Part shown: piece after piece, positions 17,301 to 26,703 of the stretch | How positions within the stretch are numbered: the stretch's first letter is position 1 | How the letters are laid out: every line of letters begins with the position of its first letter | Origin: Pseudomonadota bacterium | Lineage (GTDB): Bacteria; Pseudomonadota; Gammaproteobacteria; Steroidobacterales; GCA-2729495 | DNA: 64,000 nt | Direction: 5' to 3' | Assembly (NCBI GenBank): GCA_963204745.1 | Contig: CAUJHF010000030.1 | Location: forward strand, 36,434 to 100,433 | Notes under the pieces: generated by a model | What the model saw: only the letters and a program-made list of their open reading frames with translations | What the model was told of the DNA's origin: nothing | Databases searched by the model: none | Translations under genes and position numbers: made by a program

Positions 17301-18811
17301 GCCGGTTTCTTCCAGGCGGCCGGGCCACGCAGTGCGACCGACCAGAGCGGTTCCGGCGCGACATTCCAGGCATCCAGCAGCGTGCTTGCGGCGAGGAACC
17401 CGGCGGCGGCAGCGCGCTCCATGAGCGCGGTCGGAAATGGCAGTTTCACAAAGTCTCCGGCCAGGGCGAGTCCTCGCCAGGGTGTGACCGTTTCAGGGCG
17501 CGCAGCGTAGCTGCCCGGTGCAAATGCCGGACAATCCTGCCGCAGCAGGAAGCGCTCTTCAACGATCTGTGCACCGGCCGTCTCCGGATAGAGGGTGTGC
17601 AGGCCGGCCAGCAACTCGCGCTTGAGCGCCTCCGTATCCGTGGCACCGGCCGCCAATGCATAGGCATGCAGCTCGACCACCGAACCACCGGTACGCGCCG
17701 CCCAGTCGCGGCTCTCGTCTTCCAGCAACTCGAAAACGGAAATGTTGTCGAGCGGTCCGACGCCGGCCGTACCGGCAAATTGCGCGCGACCGGGAGCGAC
17801 CGGCCTGTCCAGCCACAGACGCCATACGGCAAAGGCATTGGTGACACGCAGGGTGTCCACGGATGCGCGCCAGCTCACATCGTCGAGCGTCGGCGATGCC
17901 GCGACGATTGCCTTGACGGCTGACACATCGGTGGCCAGCACCAGCGCATCGGCACTCACCGAATCGCGATCGGTTTCAACGACCCAGCCGTCGTCCCGGC
18001 GAACCAGTGCACGCACCGACACACCGGTGCGCAGTGACACACCCAGCCGGTCGAGCAGGCGCCCGAGCGGCGTGAATATGCAGTCGGAGAACGGCCGGTT
18101 GGCCACATCGAAGACCAGGCCGTCGTAATTGGCGGTGAAATAGAAGTGCATCATCTGCAGCAGCTCCGCTGCCGACATGTCGGCCTGCGGATTGAAGCAG
18201 GAATGCGCGAACACATGCAGCAGGCGCTGACGGGCCAGCGGCGGGAAACGCAGTGAATCCAGATAGCCGCCGGCGGTCTGGCGGTCAAACTGCCCATAGG
18301 TATGGCCGCGTTCGAAGCGCAGCATCTCCATCGCTGCCGGGACATTCACCTTGATCAGGTCTCGCAGACCGAGCGTCTCCGTTCGCCAGGTCAGCGTAGC
18401 GACATTGCGCAACGGTGCATGACTGAGCCCGGCAAAGGACTCATTGCCGGTCGGCGTGAGGATCGGATAGTCGGTGGTGGCGGCCAGAAAACCAAGCTCG
18501 GGGTCGATCCTGCGCAGCAGTTGGCGCAGGTTGTAGTACTGGCGGAAGAAGGCGTGAAAGCCGCGTTCCATCTGGAAGCGCGTGCCGTCGCGGAGCTGGT
18601 CAGGCCAGGCACCGGCGCGGCCGCCGAGCCAGCTGTCTTTTTCCAGCAGCGTGACTTCGGCACCACGCTCGGCAAGTACTGTTGCCGCGGCAATCCCGGC
18701 GAGGCCGCCGCCGATCACGACCACACGCCGCACGGTTTCCAGCCGTGCGGCACGGCCGGCAAGCACCGGCAGCAGCACTGGTTTCGCATGTCGGGACGGT
18801 GGTTTCTGCAC
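17297..18811 (-). CDS. FAD-dependent desaturase, CrtU/CruE- or phytoene-desaturase-like
   Basis: A 504-residue amine-oxidase-fold flavoprotein. The FAD site is VVVIGGGLAGIAAATVLAERGAEVTLLEK (about 31-59) followed by GGRAGAW. The motif RGFHAFFRQYYNLR is characteristic of the carotenoid beta-ring desaturase/methylase group (CrtU/CruE) as I recall it. The C-terminal FAD contact is GLALAGDFVKLPFPTALMERAAAAG. The downstream Rieske gene overlaps it. No crtB, crtI or crtY gene is present in the window, so the substrate might be a carotenoid made elsewhere or a different polyene or terpenoid. Confidence 0.82.
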   Translation of the reverse strand: MQKPPSRHAKPVLLPVLAGRAARLETVRRVVVIGGGLAGIAAATVLAERGAEVTLLEKDSWLGGRAGAWPDQLRDGTRFQMERGFHAFFRQYYNLRQLLRRIDPELGFLAATTDYPILTPTGNESFAGLSHAPLRNVATLTWRTETLGLRDLIKVNVPAAMEMLRFERGHTYGQFDRQTAGGYLDSLRFPPLARQRLLHVFAHSCFNPQADMSAAELLQMMHFYFTANYDGLVFDVANRPFSDCIFTPLGRLLDRLGVSLRTGVSVRALVRRDDGWVVETDRDSVSADALVLATDVSAVKAIVAASPTLDDVSWRASVDTLRVTNAFAVWRLWLDRPVAPGRAQFAGTAGVGPLDNISVFELLEDESRDWAARTGGSVVELHAYALAAGATDTEALKRELLAGLHTLYPETAGAQIVEERFLLRQDCPAFAPGSYAARPETVTPWRGLALAGDFVKLPFPTALMERAAAAGFLAASTLLDAWNVAPEPLWSVALRGPAAWKKPA

Positions 18812-18870
18812 ACCCCTATTCTGTCAGACCCCAAAGGGAAGCGGCCGGTTTTTCCGTTATGCTCCGGACC

Positions 18871-19169
18871 ATGCGCATTGACGTGATTCCTTCGCCGGAT
18901 TCGTCACCCGGCGAGATCCTCGAACCTGGCCTGCTCGCCGAGCGTTACGGCATCGGCGCGGTATGGACCTCAATCTACCCCTCCTCACGCGACCCTTTCA
19001 TCAGCTTTTTGTCTGCACGCCACCAGCGCGGAACAGGTCCTCAATTACAACGGCAGGATCTTCCAGGTCTGGGGGTACAAACCGGTCTGGGCCACCGACG
19101 CACCGCCAGCAGGCCGTGGCCGAAGCGCGACGACTGATCGGCGAGCAGCTCGTCCCGGCCCTGCAGTAG
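18871..19169 (+). pseudogene. Decayed paralogue of the adjacent LLM flavin oxidoreductase
   Basis: ATG 18871 opens MRIDVIPSPDSSPGEILEPGLLAERYGIGAVWTS..SRDPFIS, clearly related to the start of the intact gene at 19209 (MEIDIILNEF..LMAERYGARGVWSS..SRDPFF). A different frame then gives VLNYNGRIFQVWGYKPVW, matching MNYNGEIYKVWGYQPKW at about 130-150 of the intact protein, and a third stretch ends RRLIGEQLVPALQ before TAG 19167-19169, matching its last residues RLIGERVIPAL. Only 299 of about 1000 bases remain, so large internal deletions and frame changes have destroyed it. Confidence 0.85.
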
Positions 19170-19208
19170 ACTCCCGGGCCTGATAACAGCATCGGAAGGG
19201 CTGGTCGC

Positions 19209-20216
19209 ATGGAAATCGACATCATCCTCAACGAATTCGCCTCGCCACAGGAAGCTGCCGAGCTCGGCCTGATGGCAGAGCGTTACGGCGCCCGCGGCGT
19301 CTGGTCCAGCAATTACGGCTGGTCGCGCGATCCCTTTTTCACCCTGTCGCTGCTCGCCCATCAGTCGTCGCGCATCCGGCTCGGGCCGATGGCCGTCAGT
19401 CCGGCCGAACTGCACCCGCTGAAAATGGCGAACCTGCTCTTCTCGCTCAACGAGCTCTCGCGCGGCCGGGCCATGATCATGGTCGGCGGCGGCGGCGCGG
19501 TGCTGCAGGCAATCGGTGGCAAACGCGAACGAATGATCCGGCGTACCCGCGAATGCCTGGAGATTCTCAAGGGCGCATCACCCGACAAGATGATGAATTA
19601 CAACGGCGAGATCTATAAAGTCTGGGGTTACCAGCCGAAGTGGTACACGGACACGCCACCGCTGATCTACTTCGGTTCCAACCACCCGCAGAGTCGCAAG
19701 CTGTCCACCGAGCTGGCAGACGGACTGATCACCAGCGATTTCGTCGTGCCGCTGATGAAGGACTTCATCGCCAGGGCGCATGCCGAGCTGAACGCCGCCG
19801 GCCGCTCGACGCGCGATTTTCGCATCAGCAACTTCTGGGCCTGGCACATCAAGAAGGATCCGGCGGCGTCGATGCGCGAAGCGCGGCGCGAGCTGATGCT
19901 GCGTGGCTGGCTCGGCGAGCAGTACTTCAAGCCATTTCTCGACGCGGATGAAGTGCAGCTGATGCGCGCCCACGAGCAGGATTTTCTGAACGCCTTCCTG
20001 CGCGGCACCGATGTGATCGAGAACGTGCCCGACGAACTGGTGACCAAAATGGTCCGCAACATCTCCTTTGTTGGCGGCCTCGACCAGATCGAGCCGGCCA
20101 TCGAAACGCTCAAGGCCTTCGCTGCAGCCGGTCTGACAGAAATCGCCCTGCGCGTGCACGACGACCCGGCGGATGCGATCCGCCTGATCGGCGAGCGCGT
20201 GATCCCGGCCTTGTAG
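19209..20216 (+). CDS. LLM-class flavin-dependent oxidoreductase
   Basis: A 335-residue luciferase-like monooxygenase. The barrel starts MEIDIILNEFASPQEAAELGLMAERYGARGVWSS; RIRLGPMAVSPAELHPLKMANLLFSLNELSRGR matches the flavin-binding strand region, and the C-terminal FVGGLDQIEPAIETLKAFAAAGLTEIALRVH is typical. Flavin could be FMN or F420; no F420 biosynthesis genes are in the window. Substrate unknown. A wrecked paralogue lies immediately upstream, so this was a tandem pair. Confidence 0.88.
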   Translation: MEIDIILNEFASPQEAAELGLMAERYGARGVWSSNYGWSRDPFFTLSLLAHQSSRIRLGPMAVSPAELHPLKMANLLFSLNELSRGRAMIMVGGGGAVLQAIGGKRERMIRRTRECLEILKGASPDKMMNYNGEIYKVWGYQPKWYTDTPPLIYFGSNHPQSRKLSTELADGLITSDFVVPLMKDFIARAHAELNAAGRSTRDFRISNFWAWHIKKDPAASMREARRELMLRGWLGEQYFKPFLDADEVQLMRAHEQDFLNAFLRGTDVIENVPDELVTKMVRNISFVGGLDQIEPAIETLKAFAAAGLTEIALRVHDDPADAIRLIGERVIPAL

Positions 20217-20218
20217 CA

Positions 20219-20232
20219 GCGCCTGCAGGCGC
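20219..20232. terminator. Perfect 14-base palindrome between convergent genes
   Basis: GCGCCTGCAGGCGC is exactly self-complementary and lies three bases after the LLM oxidoreductase stop, with the phosphate transporter gene ending at 20253 from the other side. It may act as a weak bidirectional terminator; no T tract is present. Confidence 0.4.
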
Positions 20233-20252
20233 GTCAGGCAGTCAGGCCCGGC

Positions 20253-21263
20253 TCAGATCAGGAAACGGCCCACCCACCAGGCGCAGGCGGCGATCAGTCC
20301 CGAGGCCGGGATCGTCACGATCCAGGCGACAACGATGTTGCCGGCCACGCCCCAGCGCACCGCCGAAAAGCCGCGCTGCGCCGAACCGACGCCGATGATG
20401 GATCCCGTGATGGTGTGCGTGGTCGACACCGGGATACCAAGGTCCGACGCGAAAAACACCGCCATCGCACCGCCGGTTTCCGCCGAAAAGCCACCGACCG
20501 GCTTGATCTTGGTGATGCGCTGACCCATGGTCTTGACGATACGCCAGCCGCCAAACAGTGTGCCGCAGGCGATGGCGGCAAAGCAGCTCGTGATGACCCA
20601 GGTCGGCAGATGCTCACGCGTCGCGCCCCCTGAGGCAATCAGCAGCAGCCAGATGATCCCCATCGTCTTCTGCGCATCATTGCTGCCGTGGCCAAGGCTG
20701 TACATGGCAGATGACACGAGCTGCAGCTTGCGAAAGACGCGATCGACCCGGTTGGGCGGAATCCTGAAACAGATCCAGGATATCGTGATGATCAGTATCG
20801 CACTCCACAAAAAACCGATCACCGGTGAGGCAACGATAAACAGGGCGGTCTTGAGAATGCCCGGGGCAAGCAATGCGCCGGTACCGGACTTTGCCAGCAT
20901 CGCACCGATCATGCCGCCGATCAGCGCGTGCGATGAACTCGACGGGATGCCGTAGTACCAGGTAATGCCATTCCAGATGATGGCGCCGATGAGTGCGCCA
21001 AAAATTACATGGTAGTCAACGAGCCCGGGTTCAATGATGCCTTTGCCGACAGTAGCAGCCACCTTCATCTCGAAAATGGCGATGGCCAGAAAATTGAACA
21101 TCGCCGCCCAGACGACAGCCTGGTAGGGCTTGAGCACTCCGGTTGAGACGACCGTCGCAATCGAGTTCGCGGCGTCGTGAAAGCCGTTCATGAAATCGAA
21201 GACCAGCGCCAGTCCGACGAGCAGGACCAGGGTGCTGAAGGTGAACTGCGGATCGATGTTCAA
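20253..21263 (-). CDS. pit: Inorganic phosphate transporter, Pit family
   Basis: A 336-residue inner-membrane phosphate permease. The two duplicated signatures are visible: FMNGFHDAANSIAT near the N terminus and YSLGHGSNDAQKTMGI in the second half, separated by hydrophobic helices; VSTTHTITGSIIGVGSA is the other conserved loop. The start is TTG 21263, whose last bases overlap the stop of the upstream DUF47 gene (TTGA); an ATG-only start would remove the first helix. Length and the DUF47 partner are typical of proton-coupled low-affinity phosphate uptake. Confidence 0.93.
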   Translation of the reverse strand: MNIDPQFTFSTLVLLVGLALVFDFMNGFHDAANSIATVVSTGVLKPYQAVVWAAMFNFLAIAIFEMKVAATVGKGIIEPGLVDYHVIFGALIGAIIWNGITWYYGIPSSSSHALIGGMIGAMLAKSGTGALLAPGILKTALFIVASPVIGFLWSAILIITISWICFRIPPNRVDRVFRKLQLVSSAMYSLGHGSNDAQKTMGIIWLLLIASGGATREHLPTWVITSCFAAIACGTLFGGWRIVKTMGQRITKIKPVGGFSAETGGAMAVFFASDLGIPVSTTHTITGSIIGVGSAQRGFSAVRWGVAGNIVVAWIVTIPASGLIAACAWWVGRFLI

Positions 21264-21901
21264 CCGTTTTCCAGCACAACGCCTTCGATCACGTTGGCAA
21301 CGTCCTGGCACTTGTCGGTGGCCGTCTCAAGCAGTTCGTAGATAGCCTGCAGCTTGATCACCTGGCGCACATCAGTCTCGTCGCGAAACAGCCTGGAGAT
21401 GGCGCCCCGCAACACGCGATCAGCATCCGACTCAAGCCCGTCGATCTCCTGACAAACCATCAGGATCGATGGTGCGTTCTTCATCGAGGACATCAGACCG
21501 GTTGCCGCCTGCACCCTTTCGCAACAGATTCTCACCAGGTCGGCAAGGTGTGACGCTTCCGGTTCGACGGCCTGGATATCGTAGAGCAACAGCGATTCGG
21601 CAGCATCCTGCATCAGGTCCAGGATGTCATCCATGCGCGAAATCATGCGATGAATATCATCACGATCGAATGGGGTAACGAAGGTCTTGTGAAGCAACTG
21701 TACCGCATCATGGGTAACGCGATCGGCCGCACGCTCGAGTTCACCGATCCGGGTAATGCGCGCCGCCCGTGCCGGTACGTTGGCGTAATCCTCAAGCAAC
21801 TCGGCGAGTACCGTACCGCCCTGCACCAGCAGTGCGGCATGCTGGTTGAAAAGGTCGAAAAACCTCCCCTCTCGGGGCATCAACCGGGAGAACAATTGCA
21901 T
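21260..21901 (-). CDS. DUF47/PhoU-like phosphate transport regulator
   Basis: A 213-residue all-helical protein (TIGR00153/DUF47). ATG 21901 gives the family N terminus MQLFSRLMPREGRFFDLFNQHA. The PhoU-like acidic metal-binding motifs appear as ELERAADRVTHD and EIDGLESDADRVLRGAI. DUF47 proteins are paired with Pit permeases and are thought to modulate their activity (known family context). It overlaps the Pit gene by four bases. A longer frame to 21967 lacks family character. Confidence 0.92.
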   Translation of the reverse strand: MQLFSRLMPREGRFFDLFNQHAALLVQGGTVLAELLEDYANVPARAARITRIGELERAADRVTHDAVQLLHKTFVTPFDRDDIHRMISRMDDILDLMQDAAESLLLYDIQAVEPEASHLADLVRICCERVQAATGLMSSMKNAPSILMVCQEIDGLESDADRVLRGAISRLFRDETDVRQVIKLQAIYELLETATDKCQDVANVIEGVVLENG

Positions 21902-21984
21902 CAGGATGTCTCGTTTATGCGCGCTTTCGGCACAGGTTAGCAGAAAGTGCCCGGTTCGAAGCACCATCGACCGGTCGAGGCAGT

Positions 21985-24570
21985 TCAGGGTGCAATTGCG
22001 GAGGGGCCCGGCGGCTTGCCAAACAGTGACTTGAGCACGGCGAGATCGGCAAAGTTCACCCGCGCATCGTCATTCAGATCGTAGTTGGGATCGGCGCTGC
22101 CAAATGCCGAGCGGAACATCGCCAGGTCGGCGAAATTCACTTTGCCGTTGTTGTCCAGGTCAGCATCGCAGATGTTGCCATAGCCATCACCATCAGAGTC
22201 GCGCTGACTGGTGTTCGCGATGCCGAGGCAGTTGTCACTGCCATCATCAACCTGGTCATTGTCCGCATCCCTGATCACGTGCACGGTTACCGTAGCGATC
22301 GCAGACTTGGAGCCATCATCGATGGCGTACTGAAAGGTGTCGTCGCCAAGGAACCCCGGATCTGGAGTGTAGGTTACGGTCGCATCGACACAGCAGTAAC
22401 CAGTGTTCCCGTTATGGACCATCGCGCTGCCATGCTGCGGATTTGTGTACAGGCCGACAGTGCGCGGATAGCTGAAGCCGAGATCGTTCTGCAGGATACC
22501 CACCTCAACCGGATTTCCGGCGCCGGTTGTCACCGTATCGTCCTGCGCGATATAGGGCACCACGTGGACGGTGACCGTCGCCGTATCGGTACGCACGCCG
22601 TCACTGAGCGCATAGCTCATCGTCGCATCGTAGGCACCACCACCACTGGCGTAGTAATGGATGGCCACGTTCGACCGGGTGCCTGGTGAGTTATAGACGT
22701 ATGCAGAGCCCTGCGCCGGCCCACTGAGAATCGTCAGTGTTACCGGCTCCTGGAAGCCGAGATCATTGGCAGCAACATAGAAGTACGAGTAGCCGGAGTT
22801 GCTGAGCACGTGGTAGGAATCGTCCACGGCCTTGTAGGGCAGTACCGAAATCGACACCGTAGCCGATGCAGTATTGATGCCGTTGGTGACCTGGTACTGC
22901 AGACTGTCGTTGCCGCTGAACCCTGCAGTCGGCGTGTAGTTGATGCGCAGCGCAGCCGCATCACCCGGCGAACCGGAGACTACCGCTGTGCCGTGCAGCG
23001 GACTGCCCGTGACTGTCACCGTCACCGGAGGACCGCTGAAGCCCAGGTCGTTGGCCAGCACGTCGATCGCTACCGGTGTGTAGAGCTGCGTCTCCGCAAC
23101 GTCAGGGTTAGCTTGTGGTGTAGCCACGGTGACGGTAACCGTGGCGGTATCTGCCAGCGTGCCATCGTCTGCAGCGTACTGGAAGGTATCCACGCCTTCG
23201 AATCCCGGATTTGGCGTGTAGCTGACAGTGACAACCGACGGATCGCCCGGGGAATTGTTGACAGTGGCCGTGCCGTTCTGCGCACCGGTGGCAATGCTGA
23301 CTGTCACCGGGTTGGCAAAGCCATCATCATTGCCCAGCACATCGATGTTCAGCGGCGTGGAAAGATACGCCGTGACATCATCATCGTATGCGCCAGGAGG
23401 CGCTGTACGGATTGCGGTCAGCGTGCCGTTGGTGGCCGCGATATAGAGCGTGTGGTCCGCGATAGCCAGCTGGCCGGCTACCGGATAACTCCAGTCACTC
23501 AGGCGAGTACCCAGGTTAAGCGCGTAGGTGTTGCTGCTGCCGCTGACCAGGACGTGGGTATCGGTCACGATCATGGGTCCGGACAGGCTGCCGGCGGGCG
23601 AACTCCATGACCACAACAGGGTACCGGTCAGCTGGTCCCGTGCGGTCAACGCGCCGTTGTCGATAGCGTAGATCACCCCCTTGGCAACAGAGGGCTGACC
23701 GGAAAAATTCCTCTGCAGTTCCCAGGCGATGACGCGACTACCGAGATCAAAGCGGATCAGCCGACCGTCATGTATCGCCAGAACATCATTCGCGCCGCCG
23801 AGCACGGGCGCGAGATCCATGGACCAGCCGTTCCAGTCAAAATTCGGATCGGAAATACTGTAGGCCACCAGCCCCGTTTGCCGGTTAATCACGGAAAGCG
23901 CAGGGGAATAGGAACCGGTATAGGCATACGCATAATTTGCGTCAACCGCGGGAGTCCAGCGATCATACTGGTTCAGCCCAACAGACCATTTCCGGGCACC
24001 ATCAATCGCACTGAATGCATACATTCCGCCGTAAGCACCAGCATTCACATAAACGACATCGTCCACGATGGTTGGTGCATAGTAATTTTCCCACTGGGCG
24101 CCAAATTCAGACTGAAAGATGACCTGACCGGTAGAAGCGTCATAGGCGCGAAGATAGGGTGGAGTGGAACCGCTGCTCACCTTGCCCGTCTGGAGATAGA
24201 CCCGGCCATTGGCATAGGCCGGCGGATTGACGGAATACAGGCCGCTGTACTCGACATGCCAGAGACTCGCACCTGATGCAGCATCGTAGACGTACAGACC
24301 TGCGGTATTGAAGTAGGTAGGGTTGCTGACAAAAACCTTGCCGTCGCCCACGGCCACGGGATTCAGGGCCTGCCCGTTTGCCGCCGTGATCTGCCACTTC
24401 TGCGCGAACTCACTGGTGCTTAGCGACTGGGGTACATAGCCGGTATGCGCCGCATTCCCCTGAAAACCCGGCCAGTCGGCGGCCAGCGCACCGGAAGCAA
24501 AAACGCTCAGCAACAACGGCAGCAGGCCTGCCGACAGGCTGTGCCCACGCCAATACCGGATATTCGCCAT
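21985..24570 (-). CDS. Large secreted protein: PQQ-type beta-propeller, Ig-like repeats, dockerin-like tail
   Basis: An 861-residue exported protein; ATG 24570 has GGGGGA just ahead. Signal peptide 1-32 (cleavage ALA-AD). Residues about 33-410 are PQQ-binding-like beta-propeller repeats (DWPGFQGNAAHTGYVP, KVFVSNPTYF, GVIYAIDNGALTARDQLTGTLLW). Then about five cadherin-like/VCBS-type Ig repeats of ~90 residues share VLANDLGF and YTPNPGFEGVDTFQYA..DGTLADTATVTVTV. The end carries a calcium-type DADNDQVDDGSDNC segment and two dockerin/EF-hand-like repeats (DLDNNGKVNFADLAMFRSAFG and DLNDDARVNFADLAVLKSLFG). No PEP-CTERM or LPXTG anchor is present. Probably a cell-surface or released adhesive/structural protein. 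Confidence 0.85.
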   Translation of the reverse strand: MANIRYWRGHSLSAGLLPLLLSVFASGALAADWPGFQGNAAHTGYVPQSLSTSEFAQKWQITAANGQALNPVAVGDGKVFVSNPTYFNTAGLYVYDAASGASLWHVEYSGLYSVNPPAYANGRVYLQTGKVSSGSTPPYLRAYDASTGQVIFQSEFGAQWENYYAPTIVDDVVYVNAGAYGGMYAFSAIDGARKWSVGLNQYDRWTPAVDANYAYAYTGSYSPALSVINRQTGLVAYSISDPNFDWNGWSMDLAPVLGGANDVLAIHDGRLIRFDLGSRVIAWELQRNFSGQPSVAKGVIYAIDNGALTARDQLTGTLLWSWSSPAGSLSGPMIVTDTHVLVSGSSNTYALNLGTRLSDWSYPVAGQLAIADHTLYIAATNGTLTAIRTAPPGAYDDDVTAYLSTPLNIDVLGNDDGFANPVTVSIATGAQNGTATVNNSPGDPSVVTVSYTPNPGFEGVDTFQYAADDGTLADTATVTVTVATPQANPDVAETQLYTPVAIDVLANDLGFSGPPVTVTVTGSPLHGTAVVSGSPGDAAALRINYTPTAGFSGNDSLQYQVTNGINTASATVSISVLPYKAVDDSYHVLSNSGYSYFYVAANDLGFQEPVTLTILSGPAQGSAYVYNSPGTRSNVAIHYYASGGGAYDATMSYALSDGVRTDTATVTVHVVPYIAQDDTVTTGAGNPVEVGILQNDLGFSYPRTVGLYTNPQHGSAMVHNGNTGYCCVDATVTYTPDPGFLGDDTFQYAIDDGSKSAIATVTVHVIRDADNDQVDDGSDNCLGIANTSQRDSDGDGYGNICDADLDNNGKVNFADLAMFRSAFGSADPNYDLNDDARVNFADLAVLKSLFGKPPGPSAIAP

Positions 24571-24663
24571 GAGATTCCCCCGAATCTGCCGTTTTCTTGC
24601 GCCGGCTTGTCTGACCAACAATACCGCGAAGCAGCGTGATGCGCCATTCAACATAAGTCCGAT

Positions 24664-25515
24664 TCAGACCGCGAGCCGCCATGCACCTCCGTCGCGTACG
24701 ATGCGGCCCGCCGAGGGCGTCGCGAAGTGACTGCCAAACACCAATACCGGCGCATCGCCGTAGCGCGCGATGAAGTCGAGCCGGGTGCGCAGGGCCATGG
24801 CCTTGTCGAAATCAAAAGGGCTGGACCAGTGCGGCCGGGCCAGCTGGCAAGGGTGATGCATGAGGTCGCCGGTCACGATCGCCTGCTCGCCCCGCGATGC
24901 GATGCGGATCGACACATGGCCCGGTGAATGACCGGGCGTCGACTCGAGCCAGACTTCGTCGGTGATGCGGAAATCGGGCGCCACACATTCGCCCTGCCCC
25001 GTGTCGAATACCGGTCGCACTGAATCCCCGGCGTAATCGCCCAGCGCACTGACCGGCGCCTTGTCGAGCCATGCCCAGTCCTGGGCGCTGAAGATGTAAC
25101 GCGCCGACGGAAAGGTCGGCTGCCAGCGACCCTCGATGAGCATGGTGTTCCAGCCCACATGATCCGGATGCAGGTGCGTGCAGACCACGAAGTCGACCTG
25201 CTCGCGGGGAAAACCTGCTGCAGCAATCTCCTCCAGAAACATTCCCTGGCGACGGTTCCACTGCGGCACGATGCGCGGCTTGTCATTGCCGAGACAGGTG
25301 TCGATGACAATGCGCTGGCCACAGCTCTCGACCAGCAGCGAGTGAATGCTGCTGATGAGCCGCCCCTCCGCCGTCACGAAGTGTGGCTTCAGCCAACCGA
25401 TGGGTGCGAGATTTTCCGGTGTCGCCTCGGGCAGCATGATTGCCGCGCTCATCGATGCGTCTTCGCTCTCGATGATCCGCGTGATGGTGACGTCACCAAC
25501 TTTCCAGCGCTGCAT
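24664..25515 (-). CDS. MBL-fold metallo-hydrolase (lactonase-like)
   Basis: A 283-residue metallo-beta-lactamase-fold protein. The dinuclear metal motif is intact: THLHPDHVGW (about 110-119), a further His in TPGHSPGHVS, Asp in VTGDLMHH and a final His in FGSHFATPSAG. The organisation matches the AttM/lactonase and PqsE-like branch that hydrolyses esters or lactones. No signal peptide, so cytoplasmic. It lies 55 bases downstream of a zinc alcohol dehydrogenase in the same direction. Confidence 0.9.
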   Translation of the reverse strand: MQRWKVGDVTITRIIESEDASMSAAIMLPEATPENLAPIGWLKPHFVTAEGRLISSIHSLLVESCGQRIVIDTCLGNDKPRIVPQWNRRQGMFLEEIAAAGFPREQVDFVVCTHLHPDHVGWNTMLIEGRWQPTFPSARYIFSAQDWAWLDKAPVSALGDYAGDSVRPVFDTGQGECVAPDFRITDEVWLESTPGHSPGHVSIRIASRGEQAIVTGDLMHHPCQLARPHWSSPFDFDKAMALRTRLDFIARYGDAPVLVFGSHFATPSAGRIVRDGGAWRLAV

Positions 25516-25570
25516 TACCGCGTTACCACACTACTGTTCCGGCAAATGAAACCGCAGGCCGCAATGCCGG

Positions 25571-26620
25571 CTACCCGACGACAAGCACCTTCGCCCCGCG
25601 TATGTGCCGGCGCTTCAGCTCCACCAATGCCCGATTGGCTTCCTCCAGCGCATAGCACTCGACCACCGGCCGCAGCGGAATCTCCGCCGCCAGCTGCAGA
25701 AACGCCTGCACATCACGACGTGTGACATTGGCCACGCTCTTGATCTCCTTCTCGCGCCACAACTGCCGCGCATAATCCAGATCCAGCAACACGGCCTGAT
25801 CGACCGCCTCCTTGCGAATGGCGTTGATGACGAGGCGCCCGCCTGCATCCAGGTTGTTCAGCGCCTCGACGACAGGTGTCCAGACCGGCGTCGTGTCGAT
25901 GATCGCGGCGCAGGGCTGCGGCGACCGGTCCTTCGTATCGCCAGCCCAGGCTGCACCCAGCTCGAGGGCAAAGGCGCGCTCCTCGGGGCTGCGCGCAAAA
26001 ACCACCACCGGCGAATGCGGAAACTGGTGCCGCGCCAATGCCAGAACCAGGTGCGCCGATGCCCCGAAACCGGTCAGGCCCAGCGTCTGGCCATCCTCCA
26101 GATTCGTCAGTGACAGCGAACGATAGCCGATGGCACCGGCGCAGAGCAGCGGTGCAGCCTCGACGTCGGGCAAGGCATCCGGCAAGCGACAGGCGAAATC
26201 GGCCCGCACCGTCATGTACTGCGCATAACCGCCGTGCGCATCGAGACCGGTGGCCTTGAAGCCGGCACAGAGGTTCTCTCGCCCGCTGCGGCAGAATTCA
26301 CAGCTGCCGCAGGCTGAATAGATCCACGCGACGCCAACCCGGTCACCGGGCTGCAGGCCGGCGCGCTTCAGCACGCCCTGTGGATCACGATTCCCCAGCG
26401 CGGCAACACGACCCACGACCTGATGGCCCAGGATGACCGGCAGTCGCGGCGGCGGCAGGCGACCTTCGATCTCGTCGAGTTCGGTATGGCACACGCCACA
26501 GGCTGCTACCCTGATCAGGATTTCGCCGTCGCCGGCAACCGGTTCCGGCAGATCACAAGGCGTCAGCGGCGTGTCGTTGTCCGCCAGACTGGTGATTCGT
26601 TCAAGGACCATTGCGCGCAT
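25571..26620 (-). CDS. Zinc-dependent alcohol dehydrogenase (AdhA-like MDR family)
   Basis: A 349-residue medium-chain dehydrogenase. The catalytic zinc site is CGVCHTELDEIEG and GHQVVGRV, and the structural zinc lobe has CGSCEFCRSGRENLC with all four cysteines. The Rossmann segment LGLTGFGASAHLVLALAR replaces the usual GxGxxG with GFGASA. It resembles the AdhA-type zinc-binding alcohol dehydrogenases that use broad primary alcohols. Divergent from the DUF1838 pseudogene. Confidence 0.9.
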   Translation of the reverse strand: MRAMVLERITSLADNDTPLTPCDLPEPVAGDGEILIRVAACGVCHTELDEIEGRLPPPRLPVILGHQVVGRVAALGNRDPQGVLKRAGLQPGDRVGVAWIYSACGSCEFCRSGRENLCAGFKATGLDAHGGYAQYMTVRADFACRLPDALPDVEAAPLLCAGAIGYRSLSLTNLEDGQTLGLTGFGASAHLVLALARHQFPHSPVVVFARSPEERAFALELGAAWAGDTKDRSPQPCAAIIDTTPVWTPVVEALNNLDAGGRLVINAIRKEAVDQAVLLDLDYARQLWREKEIKSVANVTRRDVQAFLQLAAEIPLRPVVECYALEEANRALVELKRRHIRGAKVLVVG

Positions 26621-26703
26621 TGTGCTTACCGTGGGCGATGCGTCTTATTGACATCGACTGTTTCGACTAGACTCCGATTCTGTATTCAATCGGGCCAGGA
26701 TGC

